Of a stretch of DNA of 64,000 nt, positions 9,100-17,770 are shown piece by piece. Made by a program: the position numbers and the translations under genes. Source of the DNA: Sporolituus thermophilus DSM 23256. Lineage in GTDB: Bacteria; Bacillota; Negativicutes; Sporomusales; Thermosinaceae. Each line of letters starts with the position of its first letter. The first letter of the stretch is position 1. The notes beneath the pieces were generated by a model. That model had not been told where the DNA came from. It searched no databases and worked only from the letters and a program-made list of their open reading frames with translations. The stretch spans positions 1-64,000 of the forward strand of contig NZ_FNBU01000005.1 in NCBI RefSeq assembly GCF_900102435.1, in the 5' to 3' direction.

Positions 9100-11529
9100 A
9101 TGCGCGCGTCCATAAAATGGTTAAAAGATTATGTAACATTTACGGACAGCCCTGAAACGTTAGCCGAAAAGCTTACCATGGCCGGCGTTCCTGTTGCTTG
9201 TATCGAGTATCTGGGCAAAAACATTGACCGGGTGATTACGGGCAAGATTAAGGAAATTCGTAAACATCCCGCTGCCGACAGGTTATTTGTTTGCCGGGTC
9301 AATACGGGAAGGGAAGATTTAACGATTGTAACCGGAGCCACCAATATTCAAGAAGGGCAAATCGTACCTGTCGCTTTGGTAGGGGCGAAATTGCCGAACG
9401 GACAGGAAATTGACCATGCTGTATTCCGGGGCGTCGAGTCGCACGGCATGTTGTGCTCAGCTGAGGAGCTGAATCTGGATAGTAAGACCATTTCGCCGGA
9501 GCTGCGCGACGGCATCTATATTTTACCGCCCGATACGCCTATTGGGATTGATGTAAAGGAAGCGATGGGTCTCGATGATGTGGTTTTGGAATTCGAATTG
9601 ACGGCAAATAGAGCGGATTGCTTTAGCATTCTTGGTTTAGCCAGGGAAATTGCTGCCTTGACAGGCGGCGTTTTGCGTAAACCTATGCTTAATTTACGGG
9701 AGACGGGCGGGGAAAAAGCGGCCGCACTGGTAGATATTGCGATTGCTGAGCCGGCCTTGTGTTCGCGTTTTGCGGCAAGAGTTCTGCGCAATGTCAAGGT
9801 AGGTCCCTCACCTGTCTGGTTACAGCACCGCCTGCAGGCGGCAGGTATGCGTCCCATTAACAATGTAGTAGATGTCACCAACTTTGTTATGTTGGAATTG
9901 GGGCAACCCATGCATGCTTATAATTATGACCTCTTAGCCCGTCACCAGATTATTGTGCGGCGGGCTTATCCGGGCGAACGGCTGACAACATTGGATGGCG
10001 TCAAGCGGGAGTTGACTCCCGACATGCTGGTCATTGCCGATGCGGTACAGGCTGTTGGGATTGCCGGCGTAATGGGTGGACTGGCTACAGAAGTGACGGA
10101 AAGCACCAAGACCGTTTTACTCGAGGCCGCTGCATTCAACGGCGCCAATATCCGGCGGACTTCCCGGGCGTTAGGGCTGCGGTCGGAAGCATCGGGACGG
10201 TTTGAACGGGGTGTTGATGTTACCAATATTGTCCGTGCTTTGGATCGGGCAGCCAAACTGCTGGAAGATATGGGCGCATGCACTGTGTGTCCTGGCATTG
10301 TTGACCAATATCCGACCGTTGTTTTACCGCGGCAAATTAGCTTCACGGCAAAGCAAGTGAACAATTTTCTAGGTACGGAAGTGCCACAGGCGAAGATGGT
10401 CGATATTCTGCGCCGCTTGGAATTTGATGTGGATGTACATGGTGAAAAGCTCACGGTCACCGTTCCAACCTGGCGCGCCGATGTTGCCGGTCCGGCCGAC
10501 ATTTGCGAAGAGGTTGCGCGTATTTACGGATATGACAAAATACCTTCCACCACCCCCAGTGGCGACATAGTTTACGGCGGCCAGAGCAGTCTGCAGAACG
10601 TGATTGATAGAGCCAGAAACATTTTGGCCGGGATTGGTTTTACGGAGACTATTTCATACAGCTTTACCCATCCAGCCGTATTGGACAAGCTAAATGTACC
10701 GCAAGACAGTAGTTTACGGATGGCTATTCCGCTCCTCAATCCTATTACCGATGATTTTCCGCTGTTGCGGACGACGCTGCTTGGCGGCTTAATGGAAACC
10801 ATTGTACGTAACCTTTCCCGGAAGAACGAAGATATGAAGATTTTTGAAGTAGGGGCAGTTTATCGTCCGAAGCAGCTTCCGCTCAAGGATTTCCCGCAGG
10901 AACCGTTGATGGTGTGCGGTGCTCTGACCGGGAGGCGGTATGAACTTTCTTGGAATCAAGCAAAAGAATTTGTTGACTTTTATGATGCCAAAGGCGCCGT
11001 CGAAACATTGCTTACAAGTATCGGTATTAGCGGCTATAAGGTAGAAGAAGGAACCCACTACGCGCTTCATCCGGGCAAAACCGCCGTTTTTGTCAAGGAC
11101 GGCGACCGCTTGGCCGTAGTCGGCGAAGCGCATCCAAAAGTTTTGGACGCATTTGGGCTGAATCGTCCAGTATATCTCTTTGAAATAACCGCCGAAATTT
11201 TATTGAGGCACGCTGTCCCGATACCAGCTTACCAACCTTTGCCCCGGTTTCCGGCAATTGTACGTGATCTGGCGATAGTACTGGCGAGTGACGTTTCCGT
11301 TGACCGCGTAACTCACGCTATTTGGGAAAGCGGCGGGCCGCTGTTGGCCGATGTGAAGCTCTTTGATGTTTACACCGGCGAGCAAGTTCCGAAAGGGTCG
11401 CGCAGTTTAGCCTTTTCCCTTACTTTCCGGGCCATTGACAGAACATTAACGGATAGTGAAGTCGAAGTTTACTATAAAGATATTGTTATTTATCTCGAAA
11501 AAACGCTGGAAGCTAAACTGCGGGTTTAA
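9100..11529 (+). CDS. pheT: Phenylalanyl-tRNA synthetase beta subunit
   Basis: A 809-residue beta subunit with the full domain set: N-terminal B1, tRNA-binding OB fold (about 40-150, starting VITGKIKEIRKHPAADRLFV), B3/B4 editing domain (RPINNVVDVTNFVMLELGQP), B5 (about 400-475), catalytic-like core and C-terminal ferredoxin-fold anticodon-binding domain (PRFPAIVRDLAIVL onward). Length is typical. A GGGAGGA site precedes the ATG. Cotranscribed with pheS under the Phe T-box. Confidence 0.97.
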   Translation: MRASIKWLKDYVTFTDSPETLAEKLTMAGVPVACIEYLGKNIDRVITGKIKEIRKHPAADRLFVCRVNTGREDLTIVTGATNIQEGQIVPVALVGAKLPNGQEIDHAVFRGVESHGMLCSAEELNLDSKTISPELRDGIYILPPDTPIGIDVKEAMGLDDVVLEFELTANRADCFSILGLAREIAALTGGVLRKPMLNLRETGGEKAAALVDIAIAEPALCSRFAARVLRNVKVGPSPVWLQHRLQAAGMRPINNVVDVTNFVMLELGQPMHAYNYDLLARHQIIVRRAYPGERLTTLDGVKRELTPDMLVIADAVQAVGIAGVMGGLATEVTESTKTVLLEAAAFNGANIRRTSRALGLRSEASGRFERGVDVTNIVRALDRAAKLLEDMGACTVCPGIVDQYPTVVLPRQISFTAKQVNNFLGTEVPQAKMVDILRRLEFDVDVHGEKLTVTVPTWRADVAGPADICEEVARIYGYDKIPSTTPSGDIVYGGQSSLQNVIDRARNILAGIGFTETISYSFTHPAVLDKLNVPQDSSLRMAIPLLNPITDDFPLLRTTLLGGLMETIVRNLSRKNEDMKIFEVGAVYRPKQLPLKDFPQEPLMVCGALTGRRYELSWNQAKEFVDFYDAKGAVETLLTSIGISGYKVEEGTHYALHPGKTAVFVKDGDRLAVVGEAHPKVLDAFGLNRPVYLFEITAEILLRHAVPIPAYQPLPRFPAIVRDLAIVLASDVSVDRVTHAIWESGGPLLADVKLFDVYTGEQVPKGSRSLAFSLTFRAIDRTLTDSEVEVYYKDIVIYLEKTLEAKLRV

Positions 11530-11564
11530 CCAACAAATGTCTTTTGGAAAAACACATTAATTAC

Positions 11565-11593
11565 TTTACCTGTATCGATTTTTATGTTAAACT
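11565..11593 (+). promoter_or_regulatory. Promoter of the amino-acid permease leader
   Basis: TTTACC at 11565-11570, 17-bp spacer, TAACT-like -10 (TAAACT, 11588-11593) preceded by TGT, an extended -10. It precedes the leader with its terminator. Confidence 0.5.
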
Positions 11594-11599
11594 GTAAAT

Positions 11600-11737
11600 C
11601 AAGATGGACGTAGGCACATCACTCGGACGAAAGATGGGTCGGTCCTATTGCCGACCCGTCTTTTTTTTGAGGAAGTGCTTATAAGGTGCCAACCATCAGC
11701 AAATTCTAGTATTATACTGCTGAAGAGGGGGAAAGGT
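11600..11737 (+). promoter_or_regulatory. Leader with intrinsic terminator upstream of the permease (unassigned)
   Basis: Between the putative promoter and the permease ATG lies about 140 nt. The 5' part (11600-11632) contains GGACGTAGGC and CGGACGAAAG segments; then comes a 10-bp terminator stem at 11633-11660 with eight T, 70 nt before the start codon. This layout suggests attenuation, but no known riboswitch class was recognised. The terminator could instead simply end pheST. Confidence 0.45.
11633..11668 (+). terminator. Terminator between pheT and the permease gene
   Basis: GATGGGTCGG (11633-11642) pairs with CCGACCCGTC (11651-11660), one G-U, followed by eight T. Confidence 0.88.
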
Positions 11738-13144
11738 ATGAACATTTTTCGCACTAAGAGCATTGATTCGCTGAAAGAGGGCGCCGAACAAAAAGGTCTG
11801 AAAAAAACGCTAGGGGCCTTAGACATGGTGATGTTAGGCATCGGCTGTATTATTGGCACGGGTATTTTCGTCTTAACCGGGGTCGCTGCCGCTAAGTATG
11901 CCGGCCCGGGAATTATGCTTTCGTTTGTTCTTTCTGGTTTGGCCTGCGCTTTTGCCGCGTTGGCTTATGCCGAGCTGGCAGCCATGGTTCCAGTTGCGGG
12001 CAGTGCCTACACCTACTCTTACGCTGCGTTGGGCGAAATTATCGCCTGGATGGTTGGTTGGAACTTAGTCCTGGAATATTCCGTCGGTTCCAGTGCTGTC
12101 GCGGCCGGCTGGTCAGGGTATATGGTCGGTCTCCTTAAATCGGCGGGAATTGAATTGCCCCATGCGTTCACAGCCGTTCCCGCCGATGGAGGGATTGTTA
12201 ATCTACCGGCAATGGTTATTGCTTTGTTCTTGAGTGCCTTACTGGTGCGGGGTACCAAAGAAAGCGCAACCCTAAATAAAATTCTCGTGTTTATTAAATT
12301 AGCTGCCGTATTTATCTTTCTTGTACTAGCCGGCCCGAAAGTGAATCCTGCTAATTGGTCCCCCCTTATGCCTTACGGTTTTTCTGGTGTTGCCGCAGGG
12401 GCAGCCATCATCTTTTTTGCTTATATCGGTTTTGATGCTGTTGCAACGGCTGCCGAAGAATGTCGCAATCCTAACCGTGATTTGCCGATTGGTATTGTGG
12501 GCTCGCTTGCAGTATGTACGATACTTTATATTGCTGTTGCCGGCGTTCTCACCGGTGTTGTTCCTTATCAGCAACTTAACAACGCTGAACCTGTTGCCTA
12601 CGCTTTGCGGACTATTGGTTACAATATGGGTTCGGCTTTGGTGGGCACAGGCGCAATTGCTGGTATTACTACGGTACTACTTGTTTTGATGTATGGTCAG
12701 ACCCGGATCTTTTTCGCTATGTCACGTGACGGGCTTATTCCCGCCAGCATCTGTAAAATCCATCCTAAGTACGGCACGCCACACATTATTACTCTCGTCG
12801 CCGGCATTGCCGTTGCGTTGATTGCCGGCTTTACACCGATTGGCATTATTGCTGAACTGACTAATATTGGCACCTTGTTTGCTTTTGTTGTTGCAGCGGT
12901 AGGGGTTTTTGTACTCCGTTATACAAAACCTGATGTTCATCGGCCTTTCCGGTGTCCGGCGGTAACGATTGTGGCTCCTTTGGCCGTTCTGTCGTGCAGC
13001 TATTTGATGTATAATCTTCCTGGGGAAACTTGGGTTCGGTTTATTGTCTGGAGCGCCATTGGCCTTGCGGTGTATTTTATCTATAGTTACCGTAATAGTG
13101 CTTTGAACAAATACAAGGCAGCGGCTGAAGCTAAATTGCGCTAG
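11738..13144 (+). CDS. APC-superfamily amino acid permease (cationic amino acid transporter type)
   Basis: A 468-residue polytopic membrane protein with about 12 hydrophobic segments. TM1 carries the APC glycine motif (GIGCIIGTGIFVLTGVAA), and TM6 reads FFAYIGFDAVATAAEECRNP, characteristic of the CAT/YfnA-like branch that imports amino acids by cation symport. Substrate is not predictable from these motifs. The frame is open from 11648, through the terminator, but ATG 11738 follows GAGGGGGAAAGG and matches the family N-terminus. It is monocistronic, with its own promoter, leader and terminator. Confidence 0.93.
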   Translation: MNIFRTKSIDSLKEGAEQKGLKKTLGALDMVMLGIGCIIGTGIFVLTGVAAAKYAGPGIMLSFVLSGLACAFAALAYAELAAMVPVAGSAYTYSYAALGEIIAWMVGWNLVLEYSVGSSAVAAGWSGYMVGLLKSAGIELPHAFTAVPADGGIVNLPAMVIALFLSALLVRGTKESATLNKILVFIKLAAVFIFLVLAGPKVNPANWSPLMPYGFSGVAAGAAIIFFAYIGFDAVATAAEECRNPNRDLPIGIVGSLAVCTILYIAVAGVLTGVVPYQQLNNAEPVAYALRTIGYNMGSALVGTGAIAGITTVLLVLMYGQTRIFFAMSRDGLIPASICKIHPKYGTPHIITLVAGIAVALIAGFTPIGIIAELTNIGTLFAFVVAAVGVFVLRYTKPDVHRPFRCPAVTIVAPLAVLSCSYLMYNLPGETWVRFIVWSAIGLAVYFIYSYRNSALNKYKAAAEAKLR

Positions 13145-13160
13145 TTATTATTTTTGAAGT

Positions 13161-13192
13161 AGGCAGTTTATGTCACATAAACTGCCTTTTCT
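13161..13192 (+). terminator. Terminator after the permease gene
   Basis: Perfect 12-bp stem AGGCAGTTTATG (13161-13172) / CATAAACTGCCT (13176-13187) followed by TTTTC. Confidence 0.9.
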
Positions 13193-13282
13193 TTTTTGAA
13201 GGCAGGAAAAAGAAAGGCTGGGTCGAATTAAGCAAAAATTAACGGGAAATTTTGGTGATATTAAAAATAGTTAGGTGGCGCT

Positions 13283-13537
13283 ATGGACGGCAAAAAAACA
13301 AAAATTACAGTTGAAATATTTGGAGAAACATACGCCTTAAAAGGCGATATTGAGCCAGAACGGATTCTACGCGTGGCAGCTATGCTGGATGAGCGCATGA
13401 AAAAAATTGCTAAGGCGAATTCCCGGTTGTCTCCGTCCAAAGTTGCCGTATTGGCTGCATTGAACATTGCCGACGAGTATTTGCGTTTGGAACAGGATTA
13501 TCAACAACTGTTAAAAATGCTGAAGGACGAAAAATAA
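13283..13537 (+). CDS. zapA: Cell division protein ZapA
   Basis: An 84-residue ZapA, a small FtsZ-bundling protein that acts at the Z ring. The N-terminal beta part (KITVEIFGETYALKGD) leads into a helical region with VAAMLDERMKKIA and a C-terminal coiled coil (IADEYLRLEQDYQQLLKML). Length is as usual for Firmicute ZapA. In many Firmicutes zapA lies a few genes after pheT and before the U32 peptidase and mutS2 genes, exactly as here. Confidence 0.9.
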   Translation: MDGKKTKITVEIFGETYALKGDIEPERILRVAAMLDERMKKIAKANSRLSPSKVAVLAALNIADEYLRLEQDYQQLLKMLKDEK

Positions 13538-13585
13538 TACCATTGCTCCGCAGCGTCACTGATAATTGCTCCGGAATACGGCTCT

Positions 13586-13612
13586 TTCTGTCTGTTCATA
13601 ATAACAGACAGA
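13586..13612. repeat. Perfect 11-bp inverted repeat before the DUF421 gene
   Basis: TTCTGTCTGTT (13586-13596) and AACAGACAGAA (13602-13612) flank a 5-nt spacer; the ribosome site GGAG follows at once. It may be an operator or an RNA hairpin next to the ribosome site. Confidence 0.7.
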
Positions 13613-13624
13613 AGGAGTGGTGCT

Positions 13625-14290
13625 ATGTTTGGTTACGAAGGCGTAGGGCAAGTGATAGTGCGGATGATCGCCATCTTTGCGGTTGCCCTTGTTGTCGTAC
13701 GAGTTATGGGTAACCGGGCCGTCGGCCAGCTTTCACCCTTCGATTTTGTGCTTATGGTCGGAATAGGCGATATTGTAGCGAATGTGGCGATGGACGGCAC
13801 GGAAGCTCTGTGGGCTGGTGCGGAAGGCCTGGTCGGTTTATTATTGCTCCAACAGTTATTGGCATACCTGGCTCTTAAAAATAAGACGCTCCGCAAATGG
13901 TTTGAAGGGGCGCCGGTCACGTTAATTGAAAATGGACGCATTCTTCGTGAAAACTTTGTAAAAACACAGTTTAATTACGATGACCTGCGCCAGGAACTTC
14001 ACAAGCTAGGTATGGATATTACCAATGTTAAGGATATAAAACTGGCGCGCCTGGAAAGCTGCGGCACCTTTTCGGTTATTAAGGTACCGGAAAAGGAACC
14101 GCTCACCCGACAAGATTTTGCTGATTTCTTAAAAAGTTTTTATGAAAACCCCCTTAGTCCACAGGGGGGGCAATGGGCTAAGCTGGAACAGTTTATGGCC
14201 GACATACACTGTCTCGCCGAACAAATCCGCAAGCAGCGGCAAGAGATGGTAGATGACGGTCAAGAAGACGCGGGGAAAGAACTGCATTAA
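13625..14290 (+). CDS. DUF421 (YetF/YcaP-like) membrane protein
   Basis: A 221-residue protein with three hydrophobic segments in the first 85 residues and a cytosolic C-terminal part. RVMGNRAVGQLSPFDFVLMV and the following GDIVANVAM are hallmarks of the DUF421/YetF family. Function is not established; B. subtilis members have been linked to the spore or envelope, but that is not shown here. The C-terminus beyond residue 170 is charged and family-variable. A perfect inverted repeat abuts the ribosome site. Confidence 0.85.
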   Translation: MFGYEGVGQVIVRMIAIFAVALVVVRVMGNRAVGQLSPFDFVLMVGIGDIVANVAMDGTEALWAGAEGLVGLLLLQQLLAYLALKNKTLRKWFEGAPVTLIENGRILRENFVKTQFNYDDLRQELHKLGMDITNVKDIKLARLESCGTFSVIKVPEKEPLTRQDFADFLKSFYENPLSPQGGQWAKLEQFMADIHCLAEQIRKQRQEMVDDGQEDAGKELH

Positions 14291-14294
14291 AGGG

Positions 14295-14317
14295 GAAGGG
14301 GGTAACGCCCTTCTTTT
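14295..14317 (+). terminator. Probable terminator after the DUF421 gene
   Basis: GAAGGG (14295-14300) / CCCTTC (14308-14313) with loop GGTAACG, then TTTTT. Short stem, moderate confidence. Confidence 0.55.
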
Positions 14318-14351
14318 TCCATTTCATAAGGAGGACGGTTGCTATTACTTC

Positions 14352-15266
14352 ATGCACGTGTTATTAGTTTTTGTCGATGGCCTTGGTCTTGGCACCAGTG
14401 ATGAAACGGTAAACCCGCTTATTCGCTTTCACACGACTTTTTTTGAGATGCTTTTCGGTAGGCCGCTAACTCAGGAAATAGGCCGTTTTGTGAGCAGCCG
14501 TGCTTGCCTTGTCCCAGTTGACGCCAGACTGGAAACAGCGGGACTGCCGCAGAGCGCGACCGGACAAACGGCGCTTTTTACCGGCATTAATGCTGCTAAA
14601 GAGCTAGGACGGCACGTTGCTGGCTTTCCGGGGCCGCAACTGACCGAATTTATTCGCCAGTACGGGATTATGAAAAGATTAGTTGACAAAAAATACATGG
14701 CAACATCCGCCAATATGTATACGCCGAATTATCTAAACCTGGTTGCAGCACGTAAGCGGCGGCACGCAGCAACTACGCTGGTTATTTTAGAAGCCGGACA
14801 GCCGTTGCGGTCGCTGGCCGAGCTGTTAAACGGCGACGCCGTCTATCAAGATCTTACCAATGAAATGTTAGCGGAAGCCGGTTTTCCCGTCCCTCTTGTC
14901 ACCCCGGCTCTGGCCGGGCGCCGTTTGGTGGAAATCGCCTGCCGGCATCATTTCACCATGTTCGAGTATTTTCAGACTGATCGGTGTGGGCATAAACAGG
15001 ACTGGCAGAAAGCGGCTCACATTGTCGGCAGGCTGGATCAGTTTTTTTGGGCCATCTGGCAGGCTATGCCAGCGAATATGACGGTAATTATCGCCAGTGA
15101 CCACGGGAATTTTGAAGATTTTAGCGTCAGGACTCATACATACAATCCTGTCCCGGTTATAGTGTTTGGCTGCCGTTGTACGGAAGCGGCGGAGCAAATT
15201 AGGCAACTAACGGACGTGACACCAACCATTATTGGTCTGTTGGAAAGGAATGAGAACAGTGGTTGA
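14352..15266 (+). CDS. Alkaline-phosphatase-superfamily metalloenzyme
   Basis: A 304-residue protein of the alkaline phosphatase/phosphopentomutase/iPGM fold. Visible metal-site elements are the N-terminal FVDGLGLG, the nucleophile region SATGQTALFTG (conserved Thr), and the C-terminal SDHGNFED and THTYNPVPV. It lacks the inserted domain of phosphoglycerate mutase, so a hydrolase or mutase on an unknown phospho-substrate is likely. The frame opens at 14253, but nothing before ATG 14352 matches the family; AGGAGG lies 17 nt upstream, longer than normal. It is linked by overlap to the U32 gene. Confidence 0.75.
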   Translation: MHVLLVFVDGLGLGTSDETVNPLIRFHTTFFEMLFGRPLTQEIGRFVSSRACLVPVDARLETAGLPQSATGQTALFTGINAAKELGRHVAGFPGPQLTEFIRQYGIMKRLVDKKYMATSANMYTPNYLNLVAARKRRHAATTLVILEAGQPLRSLAELLNGDAVYQDLTNEMLAEAGFPVPLVTPALAGRRLVEIACRHHFTMFEYFQTDRCGHKQDWQKAAHIVGRLDQFFWAIWQAMPANMTVIIASDHGNFEDFSVRTHTYNPVPVIVFGCRCTEAAEQIRQLTDVTPTIIGLLERNENSG

Positions 15267-17760
15267 ATTGCTTGCCCCGGTTGGGAGTAAGGAGGCGCTG
15301 GTGGCGGCGCTGGAGAGTGGCGCTGACGCGGTTTATTTAGGTGGTAAGATGTTTGGGGCACGCCATTATGCTCCCAACTTTACCGATGAAGAGCTCGCGG
15401 AAGCCGTGCGGCTGGCCCACCTGCGCGGCATTTCGGTTTATGTCACGGTCAATACCCTTGTTGATAATGGGGAAATGCCATTGCTTATCGATTACCTTCG
15501 TTATTTATACACAATCGGCGTGGATGCGATTATTGTACAGGACATAGGCGTGGCCTGTATCGCCAAAACCGTTGTGCCCCATCTGCCAATTCATGCCAGT
15601 ACACAGATGACAGTTCATAACTTGGCCGGAGTGCAGTTTTTGGCCGAGCACGGCTTTACCCGCGCAGTACTTGCCCGCGAGCTTTCTCTGGATGATATAG
15701 CTTATATTTGCCGTCATGCTCCCATTGAAATTGAGACTTTCATTCATGGTGCACTTTGTATATGCTATTCGGGACAATGTCTTATGAGCAGTCTAATCGG
15801 CGGGCGCAGCGGCAACCGCGGGCGATGTGCACAGCCTTGCCGTCTTCCTTATACTCTGGTGGACAAAGAGGGGCGCAATATTCTTGAAGGTCGGGATGCG
15901 GGCGAATATTTATTAAGTCCCAAAGACCTAAAAACTATCGAACATATACCCCGCCTCATCGAGGCTGGTGTTGTATCGCTTAAAATCGAAGGACGGATGA
16001 AGCGGCCGGAATATGTCGCGGTAGTCGTGGACACATACCGGCGCGCGATAGATGCTTATTTAGCAAATAAAACGAATTTTACCGTAAGTACACAGGACCA
16101 TAAGGATTTAGCCCAAATTTTTAACCGCGATTTTACAACCGCCTACCTCTTCGGAAAAGAAGGCAGATTTATGATGAGTGACCGTCGGCCTAATAATCGC
16201 GGCGTTCGCATTGGCCGGGTAATAGACTATTCGCCGCGGGAGAAGACGGCGGTAATTCGGCTGGATGAGCCGCTGGCGCTTGGCGATATGGTAGAATTTT
16301 GGGTCAAAGTAGGCGGTCGGGTTTGCACGAACGTGACCGCGCTGAAACTGCAGGGCCAAGATGTCCCGGAAGCACCGGCAGGCAGGGCGGTAGCAATACC
16401 CGTTCCGTCACCGGTAAGGCCGGGCGACCGGGTGTTTAAAACCTTTGATGCTAAGCTGATGGAACGGGCACGCGCTTTCTTCAATACTGGCGCCCCCTTG
16501 CGCCGCATCGCGGTAGATGCCGAAGTGGATGTCGGCGAAGGACGACCGTTGACTATCACATTTACTGATGTAGATGGATTTCGCGGCGCCGCCGCAACCA
16601 ATTTTATTGCAGAAAGGGCAATCAAACGGCCGCTTACCGCGGAAACAGTAAAGAAACAGCTTGAGCGCCTTGGTACAACCGTTTTTGCCTTACGGAACTT
16701 AATATGTCGGATTGAGGGCGAAGTCATGGTTCCGCTAAGCGAAATTAACGAAGCGCGTCGTAAGGCCGTCGAAGCCTTGGAGCAGGCGCGGCTGTCCCGT
16801 TATCGCCGCCCGGATCTGTCGCCAAGGAGTATCACCTTGGAAGAGCTGTGTCCTCCGGATAAGGCGGCCAGTGCCAAAGCGAAAACCGAACTTATCGTTA
16901 ATGTTGATACCCTGGAAAAGCTTGAAGCCGCGTTAGTTGCCGGAGCGGATTGGGTGCTGTATGGCGGAGAGACTTATAACCACCGGTCGATAACGGCTGA
17001 TGAATATCGTCAGGCCGTTGAACTTACCCGATATCATGGTAGGAAGATAATATTAAATACACCGCGGCTGGTAAAGGAATGGCAAATACCGGGGCTGCGC
17101 AAAGAACTGGAACTATTTACTGAAATTTGCCCGGATGGTATTAGTGTAGGTAACCTTGGCTCTTTGCATATTGCACGCCAAATATGCCCTTTGCCGCTAC
17201 ATGCTGATTTTTCTTTCAATATTTATAATAGTGCTGCCGTTTGTTTTCTCACTGAGCAGGGAGTGGCGAGCCTGACTTTATCGCCTGAGCTGAACTTTGA
17301 TCAGATTGAGAAAATTGCCGGTTGGGGCAGTGCGGCGTTGGAATGTATTGTCCATGGCTATTTGCCTTTAATGGTTTCTGAGTACTGTGTTGTCGGCAGC
17401 TTTATCGGAGCTCTGCATACCGGTAATTGCAACCAAGCCTGCCTGCGCGGCGAGTATTGGCTCCGCGATCGGATGAATGAGAAATTTGCGGTGGCAACTG
17501 ACCAGTTTTGCCGCATGCATATTTTAAATGCCAAAGAACTTAATATGCTGCCTCATGTCATGAAGTTCATTCAACTCGGCATTGACCGTATTCGTATTGA
17601 AGCGAAAACAGGTGACCCTGCCTATGTGCAGCGAATTACCCAATTGTACCGCCAGTTATTGGACTTTGGTGAAGACCACCCTCTGTTAATTAAGGGCGAT
17701 TTCTCCACGGTTGAGCATGCCGACATCACCAGGGGGCATTATTTTAGGGGCGTTTTATAA
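15259..17760 (+). CDS. U32-family protein with tandem U32 modules (RlhA/YrrO-like)
   Basis: An 833-residue protein beginning MVELLAPVGSKEALVAALES. The first U32 barrel ends with the signature ETFIHGALCICYSGQCLMSS and RCAQPC (about residues 162-194); a middle region resembles the DUF3656-type domain; a second, degenerate U32 barrel ends with ECIVHGYLPLMVSEYC and NCNQAC (about 694-728). U32 proteins of this type carry cysteine clusters for an Fe-S centre and some, such as E. coli RlhA, hydroxylate 23S rRNA; that role is inferred here. GTG 15259 has GGAAAGGA 9 nt upstream; ATG 15250 abuts that site. Confidence 0.85.
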   Translation: MVELLAPVGSKEALVAALESGADAVYLGGKMFGARHYAPNFTDEELAEAVRLAHLRGISVYVTVNTLVDNGEMPLLIDYLRYLYTIGVDAIIVQDIGVACIAKTVVPHLPIHASTQMTVHNLAGVQFLAEHGFTRAVLARELSLDDIAYICRHAPIEIETFIHGALCICYSGQCLMSSLIGGRSGNRGRCAQPCRLPYTLVDKEGRNILEGRDAGEYLLSPKDLKTIEHIPRLIEAGVVSLKIEGRMKRPEYVAVVVDTYRRAIDAYLANKTNFTVSTQDHKDLAQIFNRDFTTAYLFGKEGRFMMSDRRPNNRGVRIGRVIDYSPREKTAVIRLDEPLALGDMVEFWVKVGGRVCTNVTALKLQGQDVPEAPAGRAVAIPVPSPVRPGDRVFKTFDAKLMERARAFFNTGAPLRRIAVDAEVDVGEGRPLTITFTDVDGFRGAAATNFIAERAIKRPLTAETVKKQLERLGTTVFALRNLICRIEGEVMVPLSEINEARRKAVEALEQARLSRYRRPDLSPRSITLEELCPPDKAASAKAKTELIVNVDTLEKLEAALVAGADWVLYGGETYNHRSITADEYRQAVELTRYHGRKIILNTPRLVKEWQIPGLRKELELFTEICPDGISVGNLGSLHIARQICPLPLHADFSFNIYNSAAVCFLTEQGVASLTLSPELNFDQIEKIAGWGSAALECIVHGYLPLMVSEYCVVGSFIGALHTGNCNQACLRGEYWLRDRMNEKFAVATDQFCRMHILNAKELNMLPHVMKFIQLGIDRIRIEAKTGDPAYVQRITQLYRQLLDFGEDHPLLIKGDFSTVEHADITRGHYFRGVL

Positions 17761-17770
17761 GGAGAAGGTA

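Noticed and set aside
9966-10502. 178-aa minus-strand ORF inside pheT
   Set aside because: Antisense shadow of a conserved gene with no ribosome site.
11600-11660. Guanidine (mini-ykkC) or glutamine-type riboswitch before the permease
   Set aside because: GGACG-containing segments recall these classes, but the loop sequence ACGT and missing conserved stems do not fit either consensus.
16227-16727. 166-aa minus-strand ORF inside the U32 gene
   Set aside because: Ser/Thr/Ala-rich antisense translation of a GC-rich coding region; no start signal.
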